DNA from: Parapedobacter defluvii
GTDB taxonomy: Bacteria; Bacteroidota; Bacteroidia; Sphingobacteriales; Sphingobacteriaceae
DNA: 64,000 nt
Assembly: GCF_014642075.1 (NCBI RefSeq)
Contig: NZ_BMIK01000003.1
Location: forward strand, 248,001 to 312,000
Direction: 5' to 3'
Part shown: piece after piece, positions 1 to 8,804 of the stretch
How the letters are laid out: every line of letters begins with the position of its first letter
How positions within the stretch are numbered: the stretch's first letter is position 1
Program-made: the position numbers and the translations under genes
Notes under the pieces: model-generated
Told to the model about the DNA's origin: nothing
What the model saw: the letters and a program-made list of their open reading frames with translations, nothing else
Databases searched by the model: none

Positions 1-1297
1 CGTTAAACGCTCCCGACCAGTTCGGGCTTCCCCCACTGTACTGTTGAGTCCCCTCTTGGGCAAAGCAGATGTAAGTATACGGCGAGGTCATGTTGTCCTC
101 GGGTTTGTAAGTGAGCGGCGAAGAGTTTACCAACTCACCATCCTGATAGACACGGCATTCCTTGGTTTTGTCAAACGTCACCGCCAGGTGATGCCAGCGA
201 CCGTCCTCGATCGGCTTGCTCGAACCGATGTCATACCGCTCGCTTTTCTGGTTGGCAAAATTGATTTTCCAGGTGGATCCGCTCCGACAAAGGATAAACC
301 CGGGATTGCCTCCAGAATCCCAATCTTTATCGCCCATAATGGATGGGTCGCTGCTGTTATCACTGCCTGCTTTCACCCAAAGCTCAATCGTATACCGCTC
401 CATCCCCTGCAAGGCGGTTCCTGCAATGGGAACCCGGATGTAGGTACGATCGCCCGACGGGTTTTTACGAATGTCCAGTACATTGTCTGCATTTTCGCGG
501 GGGCTCAATGCTGTGCCGACCAGCTCCTTGTTATCCAGATTGGCACCCGAAAGAATGATGGGTACATTGATCTCTTCTTCGCTGTTATTGGTGTATGCAC
601 CGGATTCTGTTCCGCCATGGGACGACACTAGAAAAATGGCCCAATCCTCATCCGCATAATTTTGCCGCGATTGGATGGCCGCATGCAGCTTCGAAACATA
701 TTCGTCGATCTTTTGGATCGCCTGCACGTACCGCGCCTCCCGTAGTTGGAATCCCGCATCTTCGCCGACTTCCTCCGGACTGCTGAATTGCACAAACAGC
801 ACATCGACACCGGCCTGTTGCAACAGCTCTTCCGATTTGGCAAAGACCTCCTCGTCGGAAGCGAAATGAAACTTTTCGTCGGCCGCGCCATTCAGTAAAT
901 CGTTGATCGATGCGTTACGTACAACGGACGCTACCGAAATACCGGGATTGGCCGACTTGATACGGGTTACCACCGATGGGTAAAGGTTGAACTGGTTGCC
1001 TTCAAAAGAGTGATTCGAAGCCACCTGGTGTTTGCCTACCGAAACCCCGGTCAGCAGTGTGGCCCAACCCGTCGACGCATAGGCCGGTACGCCGCTGAAG
1101 CCATTCATGCTATAAGAGGCATCGGCAATCAATTTGTCAATACCGGGTGTTGTCGCATAGTCTATGGCGGTATTGATGATTCCATCGACGCCAATCACCA
1201 AAATTTTCTTTGTTCCATTGGTTTGCGCCCATGATACCCCGGATATCCCGATACTCAAGGTCAGTGCCACCATGGAAAATCTCAAAAACGTTCTCAT
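1..1297 (-). CDS. Exported phosphodiesterase/alkaline-phosphatase-superfamily protein with LamG domain (3' end outside window)
   Basis: The frame is open from an ATG at 1297 to the left edge (432 codons), so the C-terminus is missing. Residues 1-24 form a signal peptide ending near SWAQ. Residues about 30-230 resemble type I phosphodiesterase/alkaline phosphatase-superfamily enzymes: VIGVDGII supplies a likely metal-binding Asp, STGWATLLTGVSVGKH is the nucleophile-region loop, and LVSSHGGTESG is the late metal motif. This motif usually reads SDHG, so the Ser in place of Asp is odd and may affect metal binding. Residues from about 255 (TALQGMERYTIELWVKAG) form a LamG/concanavalin-A-like domain. 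Proteins of this type in Bacteroidota often carry a further C-terminal domain (DUF4983), which would lie outside the window. It is the last visible gene of the SusCD operon starting at 11210, 10 bp after its neighbour. A phosphorylated or sulfated substrate is possible but unproven. Confidence 0.75.
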   Translation of the reverse strand, partial: MRTFLRFSMVALTLSIGISGVSWAQTNGTKKILVIGVDGIINTAIDYATTPGIDKLIADASYSMNGFSGVPAYASTGWATLLTGVSVGKHQVASNHSFEGNQFNLYPSVVTRIKSANPGISVASVVRNASINDLLNGAADEKFHFASDEEVFAKSEELLQQAGVDVLFVQFSSPEEVGEDAGFQLREARYVQAIQKIDEYVSKLHAAIQSRQNYADEDWAIFLVSSHGGTESGAYTNNSEEEINVPIILSGANLDNKELVGTALSPRENADNVLDIRKNPSGDRTYIRVPIAGTALQGMERYTIELWVKAGSDNSSDPSIMGDKDWDSGGNPGFILCRSGSTWKINFANQKSERYDIGSSKPIEDGRWHHLAVTFDKTKECRVYQDGELVNSSPLTYKPEDNMTSPYTYICFAQEGTQQYSGGSPNWSGAFN

Positions 1298-1307
1298 TCC
1301 GTGATAT

Positions 1308-2159
1308 TTATTTATATAGCCGAATTACATAACTTCCCTCGCGACCCAACACGAAATTGAATTCCGCATTTTCATACGTATCGGTCTCGGCCCCCCCTTC
1401 GTTTGTCGTGACTTTCCAATTGCAGTAGGTCGTGGACTCCTTGACGGGAAAGTCGACGTTCCAGATTTCACCTTGTTCGGTATCGTCCACGAAGGTTCCT
1501 TTAAATCCCAATGCCCGGCTTTGGGTAAAATCAATCCGGTTGCCGTGGAGGGGTACACCATCCCGGTAACCGACAAACAGGATCTGATTGGGGGCATCGC
1601 CAACGCGTTCGATCTCCGGAGCCTTTGTCATTCCCGACCAGGATTTCAGCTCATATTCGGCAAACTCAATGACGAGTGCGTCCTTCAACAGCCTTGTCCC
1701 AGATGAATTGGACACTTTGATATCGAAATGATATTCCCCTGCCCGGATGTTATTCCCTTCCAGGATCTGGAGGCGTCCGGTGTGCTGATTAATGGTAACC
1801 GCCGGAACCCGCGCCGTGTCTGTCTTAAGGGCAAGCTCTTCGTCCGTCTCGTCGCCGACGATGGGTTTGGTATACTGGATTACCGGAATTTCCTGTAGCA
1901 GGGCCGATACGTCGTTGCCATTCGTTTCGGTGATGTTCGCGATCTCGAAATACAGCGGTAACGTCGATGTAGATACCTGAAAATCCCCGATTGACTGCGC
2001 CAGCCCTGCCACGGCCTGTTGCTTTCGGTTCCGGTAGTTGATGTCAGGGGCAATGCTCCCTTCTTTGGGGATGTCTACACAACTAACCATCATAAACAGC
2101 CCGAACGTAAACAGCGTGCCGCTGTAGAGCCGATTTATTATTTTTTTAGTGCTTTGCAT
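1308..2159 (-). CDS. DUF5007-like surface/periplasmic lipoprotein
   Basis: This 283-residue protein has a lipoprotein signal: hydrophobic residues 12-26, then Cys27 in MMVSCVDIP. The rest is beta-rich with no catalytic motif that I can see. The order SusD, FAS1 lipoprotein, this protein, phosphodiesterase/LamG and the sequence after the Cys (SIAPDINYRNR) resemble DUF5007 lipoproteins of Bacteroidota. That assignment is from memory. The region around residues 95-165 looks like a cadherin or Ig-like fold (NQHTGRLQILEG, AGEYHFDIKVSNSSG). It probably serves as an accessory glycan- or ligand-binding lipoprotein of the SusCD complex, by position analogous to SusE/SusF. The gene starts 8 bp after the FAS1 gene stop and ends 10 bp before the next start, so the genes are co-transcribed. 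Confidence 0.6.
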   Translation of the reverse strand: MQSTKKIINRLYSGTLFTFGLFMMVSCVDIPKEGSIAPDINYRNRKQQAVAGLAQSIGDFQVSTSTLPLYFEIANITETNGNDVSALLQEIPVIQYTKPIVGDETDEELALKTDTARVPAVTINQHTGRLQILEGNNIRAGEYHFDIKVSNSSGTRLLKDALVIEFAEYELKSWSGMTKAPEIERVGDAPNQILFVGYRDGVPLHGNRIDFTQSRALGFKGTFVDDTEQGEIWNVDFPVKESTTYCNWKVTTNEGGAETDTYENAEFNFVLGREGSYVIRLYK

Positions 2160-2167
2160 TCGTTCGA

Positions 2168-2815
2168 TTAATTAAACCCAAAAATGTGCGTATCCGAATC
2201 CAATACCTGAATCACCCCATTCGCTGACTGCAAGTCTGACACGACCACGCGTACCGATTGATACTGTTCCTTCTGACCTTCTTCTGCCACATTCAGGGAA
2301 AACACGATGGCCTGTGCGCCCATGTTGACATTTCCCAGGTAATCCTCACGGACCAGGTTAAACCGGGCCTTACCCCCGCCATAGGTGGGTATGTAGCTAT
2401 AAGATGTCTGCAAATCGCTCCGGATGATTTTCCGGTCAGGGATGATGTAGTTTTTGATAGTTTGTCCGATCTCCGTAAGGTCTTCGGCACCGATATCGGA
2501 AAGGGATGCCGGCCAGGCATCCAATTCTGCAAACTTCAGCTTGAAATAGTTATGGATGGAATAATCCTTGGGCGCCAGAAAGGTATTTCCTTCCTGATTT
2601 ATCGCATTTTCCAACCCACATAACCTGATCAATGTAGCCAGTGTGTCAAATGTTTCCGGGTGGCTTTCCAGGTATTCCAGGGTCGACCCTTCAAAAACAC
2701 CGGCATTTTCCGGAGATACTCCGCCGTCTGCGAAATAGTCGTCGCTGCAACCGGATACAGAAAGGACTGCGAGGACTACCAAGGGCAAGAATGATTTCGT
2801 GATATAATGTACCAT
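2168..2815 (-). CDS. FAS1 (fasciclin)-domain lipoprotein
   Basis: This is a 215-residue lipoprotein with Cys23 in SVSGCSDDY. A single fasciclin-like domain covers most of the mature protein. STLEYLESHPETFDTLATLI and NTFLAPKDYSIHNYF match the H1-type start of FAS1 domains, and the C-terminal VVVSDLQSANGVIQVLDS with a following His matches the H2-type motif (normally NG.IHVID..L). FAS1 domains mediate adhesion or ligand binding. In Bacteroidota they are often encoded within SusCD operons and act at the outer membrane. The gene lies 6 bp after the SusD stop and 8 bp before the next gene, so it is co-transcribed. The ligand cannot be told from the sequence. Confidence 0.75.
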   Translation of the reverse strand: MVHYITKSFLPLVVLAVLSVSGCSDDYFADGGVSPENAGVFEGSTLEYLESHPETFDTLATLIRLCGLENAINQEGNTFLAPKDYSIHNYFKLKFAELDAWPASLSDIGAEDLTEIGQTIKNYIIPDRKIIRSDLQTSYSYIPTYGGGKARFNLVREDYLGNVNMGAQAIVFSLNVAEEGQKEQYQSVRVVVSDLQSANGVIQVLDSDTHIFGFN

Positions 2816-2821
2816 CGTATG

Positions 2822-4348
2822 CTATTGATTAAATTGCCAATACTCCGTCTGTGTCATATTTGGGTTGTTTGCAAAAGCTTCTCTGCTAACCGGAACGAAG
2901 CCTGCTCCGATCTGCTCGTCGGCTTCACTGATGTATGGATTGAATTCGTGCAACCGACCCAAACGGACCAAGTCATATACCCGGTGATATTCGCCGATCA
3001 GTTCCCGGCGGCGCTCCTCCAGCACTTCTTCGATCACGAGCGGTTGATCAATCCGGTCGAATGTGCCAAGGCCGGCGCGTTGGCGAATCGCATTTAAGTT
3101 GGCTAATGCATCGGGAATCCGGTTCAGTCTTGCATCGGCCTCGGCCTTCAGCAACAGTACATCGGCATACCGGAAAACGGGAATCGGCGCATCCATACGA
3201 CTATACGACAAGTTTTTGGGCTTCCTGAATTTGGCAAACATGATCTCCCGTTCTCCATTCTGCAACGGATCTGCAAGGATGGGCCGCAACTCCGTGCCAC
3301 TCACGGAGAAATCGACGCTCTCGAAGAACGCCGCTACCCGCTTGTCCGAGCGGTCGCGCGCATAGTCGGGATAAATCTGTAAGATACGCTCCCTCGGCAC
3401 AGCCAGGGTCAAATTAGTCCGGTCTGTATAGGGATTGGTCAGATAATAAGTCATGATATGACCATAGTAATCCGAAAATTCGCCCTTGCTTTCGTCATAG
3501 TACAGGTGAAAAATAGTTTCATCCGAATTCCCGGTATCGAACAATGCACGGAACTCATCGACGGCCACCAACCGGAAGACTTTCGAATCGATCACCTCCT
3601 GGAGCGTATTAGACGCCTCTTCATATTCTTTCAGCCACATGTGTGCATGTGCCTTTAACGTCAACGCGGCTCCCTTGGTTCCTCTGGACATTACAGTTTT
3701 CCGGGTACCTTCATATTCCCAGGGGAGATCCTCGGCTGCGGCGGCTGCTTCTTCAACGACCATGTGCATCACTGCATCAAGGGGCTCGCGTCCCAAAGGT
3801 TCCACATTGCGGGCCGTCAGGTTGATTGGCACGTCTCCCCACACGCGGGCGGCGTAAAAATGGGCCATGGCCCGCAGGAACCGTGCCTCCGCCAGCAACT
3901 GCTTTTTACGCGCTTCCGGGAAATTTTCGGTTATTTTCGGCAACTCCTCCAAGGCAAGATTGCATTGCTCGATCGTCCGGTAAAACAACCGCCAATTGGT
4001 CAGCGGTTCCAGCTCTGTACGTTGGATTAGCCGATTTTCAAACGTAGCCTGCCAATCACCGTCATTATTTGGTGTAATCCAGTCACCCGAACGGCCATCG
4101 CCCCAGAAATAATGGTCTCCCCACGCACCGTTGCGTGTAGTGGCGGGGGTATCGTCTTTCGTAAGTCCCGCCAATGCCCTGCGGAAAATGGCAAATGCCG
4201 CCGCCAGTGCGCCCTCGGCGTCACTTCCGTTTTGCCACGCTTGGTCTTCAGTCACCGTATTCAGCGGCAGTTCATCCAGCCAATTCTGGCAGCTTCCGGT
4301 CATCAATACCAACCCGGCCAAGCATACAATCAATTGTCTTCGTCTCAT
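2822..4348 (-). CDS. RagB/SusD-family nutrient-binding lipoprotein
   Basis: This 508-residue lipoprotein has Cys20 in LMTGSCQNWLDELP, the usual SusD-type start. The body contains TPR-like helices (AEARFLRAMAHFYAARVWGD, the family hallmark near residue 150). The C-terminal family motif follows the pattern 'R..EL.GE..R..DL.R', here RRRELIGEYHRVYDLVRLGR. SusD-family proteins sit on the cell surface as a lid over a SusC porin and capture the ligand. This one directly follows its SusC partner (33 bp gap) and forms the second pair of a tandem SusCD arrangement. The substrate is unknown. Confidence 0.92.
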   Translation of the reverse strand: MRRRQLIVCLAGLVLMTGSCQNWLDELPLNTVTEDQAWQNGSDAEGALAAAFAIFRRALAGLTKDDTPATTRNGAWGDHYFWGDGRSGDWITPNNDGDWQATFENRLIQRTELEPLTNWRLFYRTIEQCNLALEELPKITENFPEARKKQLLAEARFLRAMAHFYAARVWGDVPINLTARNVEPLGREPLDAVMHMVVEEAAAAAEDLPWEYEGTRKTVMSRGTKGAALTLKAHAHMWLKEYEEASNTLQEVIDSKVFRLVAVDEFRALFDTGNSDETIFHLYYDESKGEFSDYYGHIMTYYLTNPYTDRTNLTLAVPRERILQIYPDYARDRSDKRVAAFFESVDFSVSGTELRPILADPLQNGEREIMFAKFRKPKNLSYSRMDAPIPVFRYADVLLLKAEADARLNRIPDALANLNAIRQRAGLGTFDRIDQPLVIEEVLEERRRELIGEYHRVYDLVRLGRLHEFNPYISEADEQIGAGFVPVSREAFANNPNMTQTEYWQFNQ

Positions 4349-4381
4349 TTTTTTGATTTTCTTTAATACCCCTCGAAATTT

Positions 4382-7300
4382 TTACAATCCAAATGAAATC
4401 CCGAACAGCACCATCCTGCGCATCGGATAACCCGAAGAGTTGTCAAATCCATCGACGGTCATCAGTTCGGCATCGGGGCCGCTATACCGCTGGAACGTGA
4501 CGATGTTATCCACTGTGCAGTACACACGTGCTCTATCAACCGGGATGCGCCCAAGGAGCTTTTTGTCTAGGCGATAAGACAGTGTGGCCGTTTTTATTTT
4601 GAAGTACGAGCCATCCTCAATGTACTCCGAATCATACCTGACGATCTGGGAGGCATCATTCCAGGGGTTCAATGTCGGATAAGTTGCAATGTCGCCGCTT
4701 TTTTCCCAGATGGCGTAATTATCAAAATTGGGAAGCGATCCGTTACCGGCGAATTCCTTACCCAGGCTAAGCCTATCCAATAGTTCGGTGTTGATTACGT
4801 CGCGTCCGATCATAAATGCTGAAATGACGCTCAGGCCAAAATTCTTATACGTAAAATCGTTGGTCCACCCACCGGTCCACTTCGGATTCGGGTCACCGGC
4901 ATAAATACGGTCCTGCACGTCGATCATATAGTCGCCATTCTGGTCCCTGAAGTTCCGGTCACCTACGGCCAACTTCTTGTTCTGAAGACCTACTAGCCGC
5001 CGTCCGGTATTCGGATTCACCGGGATTTCATGTTCCGTTTGATAAATGCCCTGTGATTCGTAGAAAAAGAAGCCATTGAGGGGTGTTCCTACCCGGATGA
5101 TGGAACCGAAGTCCTGCCCCGATGTACTGGTCTTGACGATATCGGCATTTCCGTCGGGGAGTCCCACCACCCGGTTTTGGTTGTAGGCAAAATTGAGTCC
5201 CATATTCCACTGGAAGCTCGATTGTCTTCCAAAGTTGGTATTTACGGTAAATTCCAGGCCACGGTTAAGCACGTCGGCCGCATTCCGGTATACTTCGTTG
5301 TAACCCGAGGTGGTAGGCAGGGCTGTGGTGAGCAAGAGTCCCTTGGTCAATTTCTCGTAGGCGTCAAATACAAACCCGATCTTGCCCTTAAACAACGACA
5401 GGTCCACGCCGATATTCGTCATCTGGCTTTTTACCCAGGTCAGGTTCTCGTTTTTAAAGCCGTCGTACCAGGTAGGGGTAAAGCCGGCTACCCCGCCATA
5501 GGTAATTTCCAGTAAGGAGCTATATTGGTCGAGCGAACCGCCGTCCATCACGCCCAGTGCCAGGTAATTATTATCCCAGGTGGTGCCTGAAATGCCGTAG
5601 CTGCCTCTCAGTTTACCACTTTCCAGCCAATCTGAACCGGCAAACAGGGCTTCATCAGAAAAATTCCATCCGGCCGATACGGAGGGGAATATTCCCCAGC
5701 GGTTTGCCTGACCGAACTTGGACGAGCCGTCTGCACGAAGCGATGCGCCGAACAGGTACCGCTGCTTGTAGGCGTAGTCCAGACGGCTAAAGTAAGACAA
5801 GAGCGTCGAGGCCGTATAATCACTGGAGCCAATGCTATTGTCGCCCGACCAATTGACTGCGTGCGAAAGGGTAGGTACAGCCGCCACGCTATTGACCTTC
5901 GTGATTTTTGACTCGATCTTTTCAGCGCTTTGACCGACCAGCAAACTGATGCTATGATCGTCGCCAAACTTAGGTGCATATGTCAATGTATTTTGAAATA
6001 GCAGGTTGGCGTTTTCTCCCACACCGCTATTATTTGACGCCCGCAGGGTACGCCTGGATTCGCTGTACGAATCCTGCATGGACCGGGTGTACTCCAGACT
6101 TAAACTGACTTTGTAGGTCAGGTCGTTCAAGATTTTCAGGGTGATATCCGGGCTGAACCGGATCCGGTCGTTGACATTGGCGTTGTATCCTACCCCATAA
6201 ACATCGGCACCTTTCACCAGCGGACTGTTTGGTAGCGGCAACAAGGTTGAGTAGTTACTTGAAAGCACATCTGGATTCCGGCTTTGGTCCGTCCGCGACA
6301 GGGCTAGGGTATTATTGATTACTAACCGGCTATTCAACGCGTTGAAGCTGGTATTGGTCATCGCACTGTACCGTTTGAACCCGGTATTGAATAGAATTCC
6401 TTCGTTGTCCATGTATCCCAGGCTCACGCTGTACTGCCCGAAGTCACCCGCTCCACGGATGGATCCATTATAATCCTGTGTCAGCGACGTGTTATACAGG
6501 TAGTCCTGCCAATCGGATGAATTTTTGTAAAATGGATTGGTCACATCGGTATACATGCTCGGTGCGGAAACACCGTAGGGCGCATACAGTTCATACAGCC
6601 GCAATACCTGGTCACGTTCCTTCACCCCACCGGCTACATCGCGCAGTTGCGGTACGAGGTTTACGCCGTTGCGCACATTGAAATCAATCTGGGGCTTTCC
6701 GCGCTTCCCTTTCCGGGTGGTGACCAGGATAACCCCGTTGGCCGCGCGGGATCCGTAAATTGCAGCGGCCGATGCGTCTTTCAATACGACCACCTCTTCG
6801 ATATCACTGGGGTTCAGATCGGCAAGTACGTTTGTACTCGTAATCGCAAATTCATCACTGGACCGCGAGATGATGGGCACACCATCCACCACATACAGCG
6901 GTTCCGATACCGCCGAGGCGTCGTCGCGGCTCACGGCTGCCAATCCACGGATGATGATCGTGGGTGTTGCGCCAGGCTCACCGGAATTCAGCTGGATATT
7001 GACCCCTGCAACCCGTCCCTGCAACATCGATTCAAACGACTCGGCCACCTGCCCTTCGGTCAGCTGTTCCATCTGCACCGTCGCTACCGACCCGGTGACC
7101 TCCTGCTTTTTCTGTGAGCCATAGCCCACTACGACGACATCGTCCAGCAACTGGCTGTCCGGCTCTAGCCGGACGGCGAGATCCGTCGCATTGTTAAATG
7201 TCACTTCCCGGGTCTTATAGCCGATAAACGAATAGACCAATACGTCTCCGGCCCTGAGCCGAAGCCTAAATGTTCCGGTTTCGTCGGTTACCGTTGCCTG

Positions 7301-7450
7301 GCTTGTGCCCTTAACCTTGATTGTAACGCCCCCAATGGGAGCTCCCTGCGGATCACTCACTGTTCCCGTCCGAAGCTCCTGGCTCCAGACCAGTGCCGGT
7401 AACAAGACCACTGCGAAGAAGAAACCAAGCCGCGTTATTATTGTCTTCAT
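4382..7450 (-). CDS. SusC/RagA-family TonB-linked outer-membrane protein
   Basis: This 1022-residue protein has a signal peptide ending near LVWSQ. A carboxypeptidase-regulatory-like beta-sandwich covers residues about 24-105 (GTVSDPQGAPIGGVTIKVKG, then VLVYSFIGYKTREV). The SusC-type junction LDDVVVVGYGSQKKQEVTGS follows, then the plug domain (LQGRVAGVNIQLNSGEPGA and AAIYGSRAANGVILVTTRKG) and a C-terminal 22-strand-type barrel ending in an aromatic-rich strand (MVLFGISFGL). It imports oligomers or other nutrients across the outer membrane, powered by TonB-ExbBD. It is full length for the family and pairs with the SusD at 2822-4348. It is the second TonB-dependent receptor of this operon; the first is shorter. 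Confidence 0.95.
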   Translation of the reverse strand: MKTIITRLGFFFAVVLLPALVWSQELRTGTVSDPQGAPIGGVTIKVKGTSQATVTDETGTFRLRLRAGDVLVYSFIGYKTREVTFNNATDLAVRLEPDSQLLDDVVVVGYGSQKKQEVTGSVATVQMEQLTEGQVAESFESMLQGRVAGVNIQLNSGEPGATPTIIIRGLAAVSRDDASAVSEPLYVVDGVPIISRSSDEFAITSTNVLADLNPSDIEEVVVLKDASAAAIYGSRAANGVILVTTRKGKRGKPQIDFNVRNGVNLVPQLRDVAGGVKERDQVLRLYELYAPYGVSAPSMYTDVTNPFYKNSSDWQDYLYNTSLTQDYNGSIRGAGDFGQYSVSLGYMDNEGILFNTGFKRYSAMTNTSFNALNSRLVINNTLALSRTDQSRNPDVLSSNYSTLLPLPNSPLVKGADVYGVGYNANVNDRIRFSPDITLKILNDLTYKVSLSLEYTRSMQDSYSESRRTLRASNNSGVGENANLLFQNTLTYAPKFGDDHSISLLVGQSAEKIESKITKVNSVAAVPTLSHAVNWSGDNSIGSSDYTASTLLSYFSRLDYAYKQRYLFGASLRADGSSKFGQANRWGIFPSVSAGWNFSDEALFAGSDWLESGKLRGSYGISGTTWDNNYLALGVMDGGSLDQYSSLLEITYGGVAGFTPTWYDGFKNENLTWVKSQMTNIGVDLSLFKGKIGFVFDAYEKLTKGLLLTTALPTTSGYNEVYRNAADVLNRGLEFTVNTNFGRQSSFQWNMGLNFAYNQNRVVGLPDGNADIVKTSTSGQDFGSIIRVGTPLNGFFFYESQGIYQTEHEIPVNPNTGRRLVGLQNKKLAVGDRNFRDQNGDYMIDVQDRIYAGDPNPKWTGGWTNDFTYKNFGLSVISAFMIGRDVINTELLDRLSLGKEFAGNGSLPNFDNYAIWEKSGDIATYPTLNPWNDASQIVRYDSEYIEDGSYFKIKTATLSYRLDKKLLGRIPVDRARVYCTVDNIVTFQRYSGPDAELMTVDGFDNSSGYPMRRMVLFGISFGL

Positions 7451-7483
7451 TGGATCAAATTTTTCACTATTCAGTTGTGTTGA

Positions 7484-8803
7484 TTATTCATGTGACCAGT
7501 AGGAATGTTGGGTCAATCCGTTTCCGTTGAGGCTTCGTTGGGCGAGCGGCCAATAAGCCGCGCCATTTTGGATATCGGCCTCCGAAAAAACAGGGAGATA
7601 GGCACTGACCTTGTTAAATCGCTTCAAGTCAAAGAAGCGTTGTCCGCTTCCGATCAGGATCCGTTGCCGTTCGCGCAGCAGTGCATCCGCAAACTCCCCC
7701 TCGCCCAGTTCACTATAGTCTTCCGTTGCCCCATCGGCGGCTTCCATCAGCCGGATTCTGGCTTCCTCCAACTTACCGGTTTTCCAAGCCGCCTCGGCCA
7801 ACAGCAGGTAGCATTCATTTTTCGTCAACAGATCGAGGCGCTCCTGGTCTCTGACAATAAATGTCGCTTTCTTTTCATCGGCCGATAGGCGGAATAAGGT
7901 TCCCTGCCTTGCATCACCTGCTGGATAAATAGCAGCCAGGTTGGCTGCGGATATACTGACCATGCTGCTACCCAGTGGGTCCTCTGTGATGTTTTCCCGC
8001 TCATCTTTGCCCATCGCTAGACCAAAGTCCGACAGACTGTCTGCCCGCTCTTCGATCGCCAGGCCGGCCATCACTTCGTATGCCTCTACGTCGTTGTCAA
8101 GCCATAAATTTTCCTGCGTTAACAAGATTGCGGCCGCTGTTTTATTAAACCTTACCGCAGTAACCGCGGCGCTTTCAATTTGGTCATCGTTAAGTAGCAT
8201 CCAGGGCAACAACCCGTACGCCTCGCGGGCAAATCCTGCTGCGCGTTCAACCGCCGATGTCTCATCCATTGGCTGACCGAAATCGGACTTCTCAGCCGAC
8301 GGAACGATGCCCCAGATCCGGGCAATGTAAAAGTAAGCCATCGATTTAAGCGCCAAGGCTTCTCCTTTAAACAGGTTATAGTGGTAAGTCGACAATACGT
8401 CACTGTTCACCTCATCGATCAGGCGCAATACTTCGTTGGCATCGTATACGACATCGTAGAAATATTCCCAATCCGCTAGCCGGGCAAGCTGCCGGTCGGC
8501 AACGGTCAGTTGCTGGTTGGCCACCATCGGGTAATAAGCCACCTCAACCTGCAACTCCCCTGCCCTGGCTTCGCCGTACATCAACCAAGCATGGTTGGTC
8601 AGCAGCGCCCGTCGCAGATCAACATAACCGCCGATGACCGCTTGCTCGACCCGTTGGGTCGACGTATAGTATCCCTCAGCGACCGTGCGATTATCCAATT
8701 CATCCAGTGTCAGGTAATCACTGCACGAAGCCAGTGTTCCTAACAAGAGCAGCCCAATCGGCCAATACGTTATACGTTGTTTCGTTTTGTTCATCATATT
8801 CAT
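7484..8803 (-). CDS. RagB/SusD-family lipoprotein, short
   Basis: The protein has 439 residues, slightly short for SusD. The lipoprotein Cys27 lies in LLGTLASCSDYLTLDELDN. SusD-like helices follow, including EALALKSMAYFYIARIWGI near residue 150 and the C-terminal ALLRERQRILIGSGQRFFDL (the RQ.EL..E..R.FDL-type motif). There are several alternative start Met codons within the first four residues, and I keep the longest. It is separated by 1 bp from the preceding SusC-like gene, so this is a coupled SusCD pair. It is probably a surface ligand-binding subunit. Its pairing with an N-terminally shortened SusC suggests a specialised or accessory uptake complex. Confidence 0.88.
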   Translation of the reverse strand: MNMMNKTKQRITYWPIGLLLLGTLASCSDYLTLDELDNRTVAEGYYTSTQRVEQAVIGGYVDLRRALLTNHAWLMYGEARAGELQVEVAYYPMVANQQLTVADRQLARLADWEYFYDVVYDANEVLRLIDEVNSDVLSTYHYNLFKGEALALKSMAYFYIARIWGIVPSAEKSDFGQPMDETSAVERAAGFAREAYGLLPWMLLNDDQIESAAVTAVRFNKTAAAILLTQENLWLDNDVEAYEVMAGLAIEERADSLSDFGLAMGKDERENITEDPLGSSMVSISAANLAAIYPAGDARQGTLFRLSADEKKATFIVRDQERLDLLTKNECYLLLAEAAWKTGKLEEARIRLMEAADGATEDYSELGEGEFADALLRERQRILIGSGQRFFDLKRFNKVSAYLPVFSEADIQNGAAYWPLAQRSLNGNGLTQHSYWSHE

Positions 8804-8804
8804 C

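Noticed and set aside
44-631. Plus-strand open frame of 195 codons at the left edge.
   Set aside because: It is the shadow of the minus-strand phosphodiesterase/LamG gene, which has a continuous frame, signal peptide and domain motifs.
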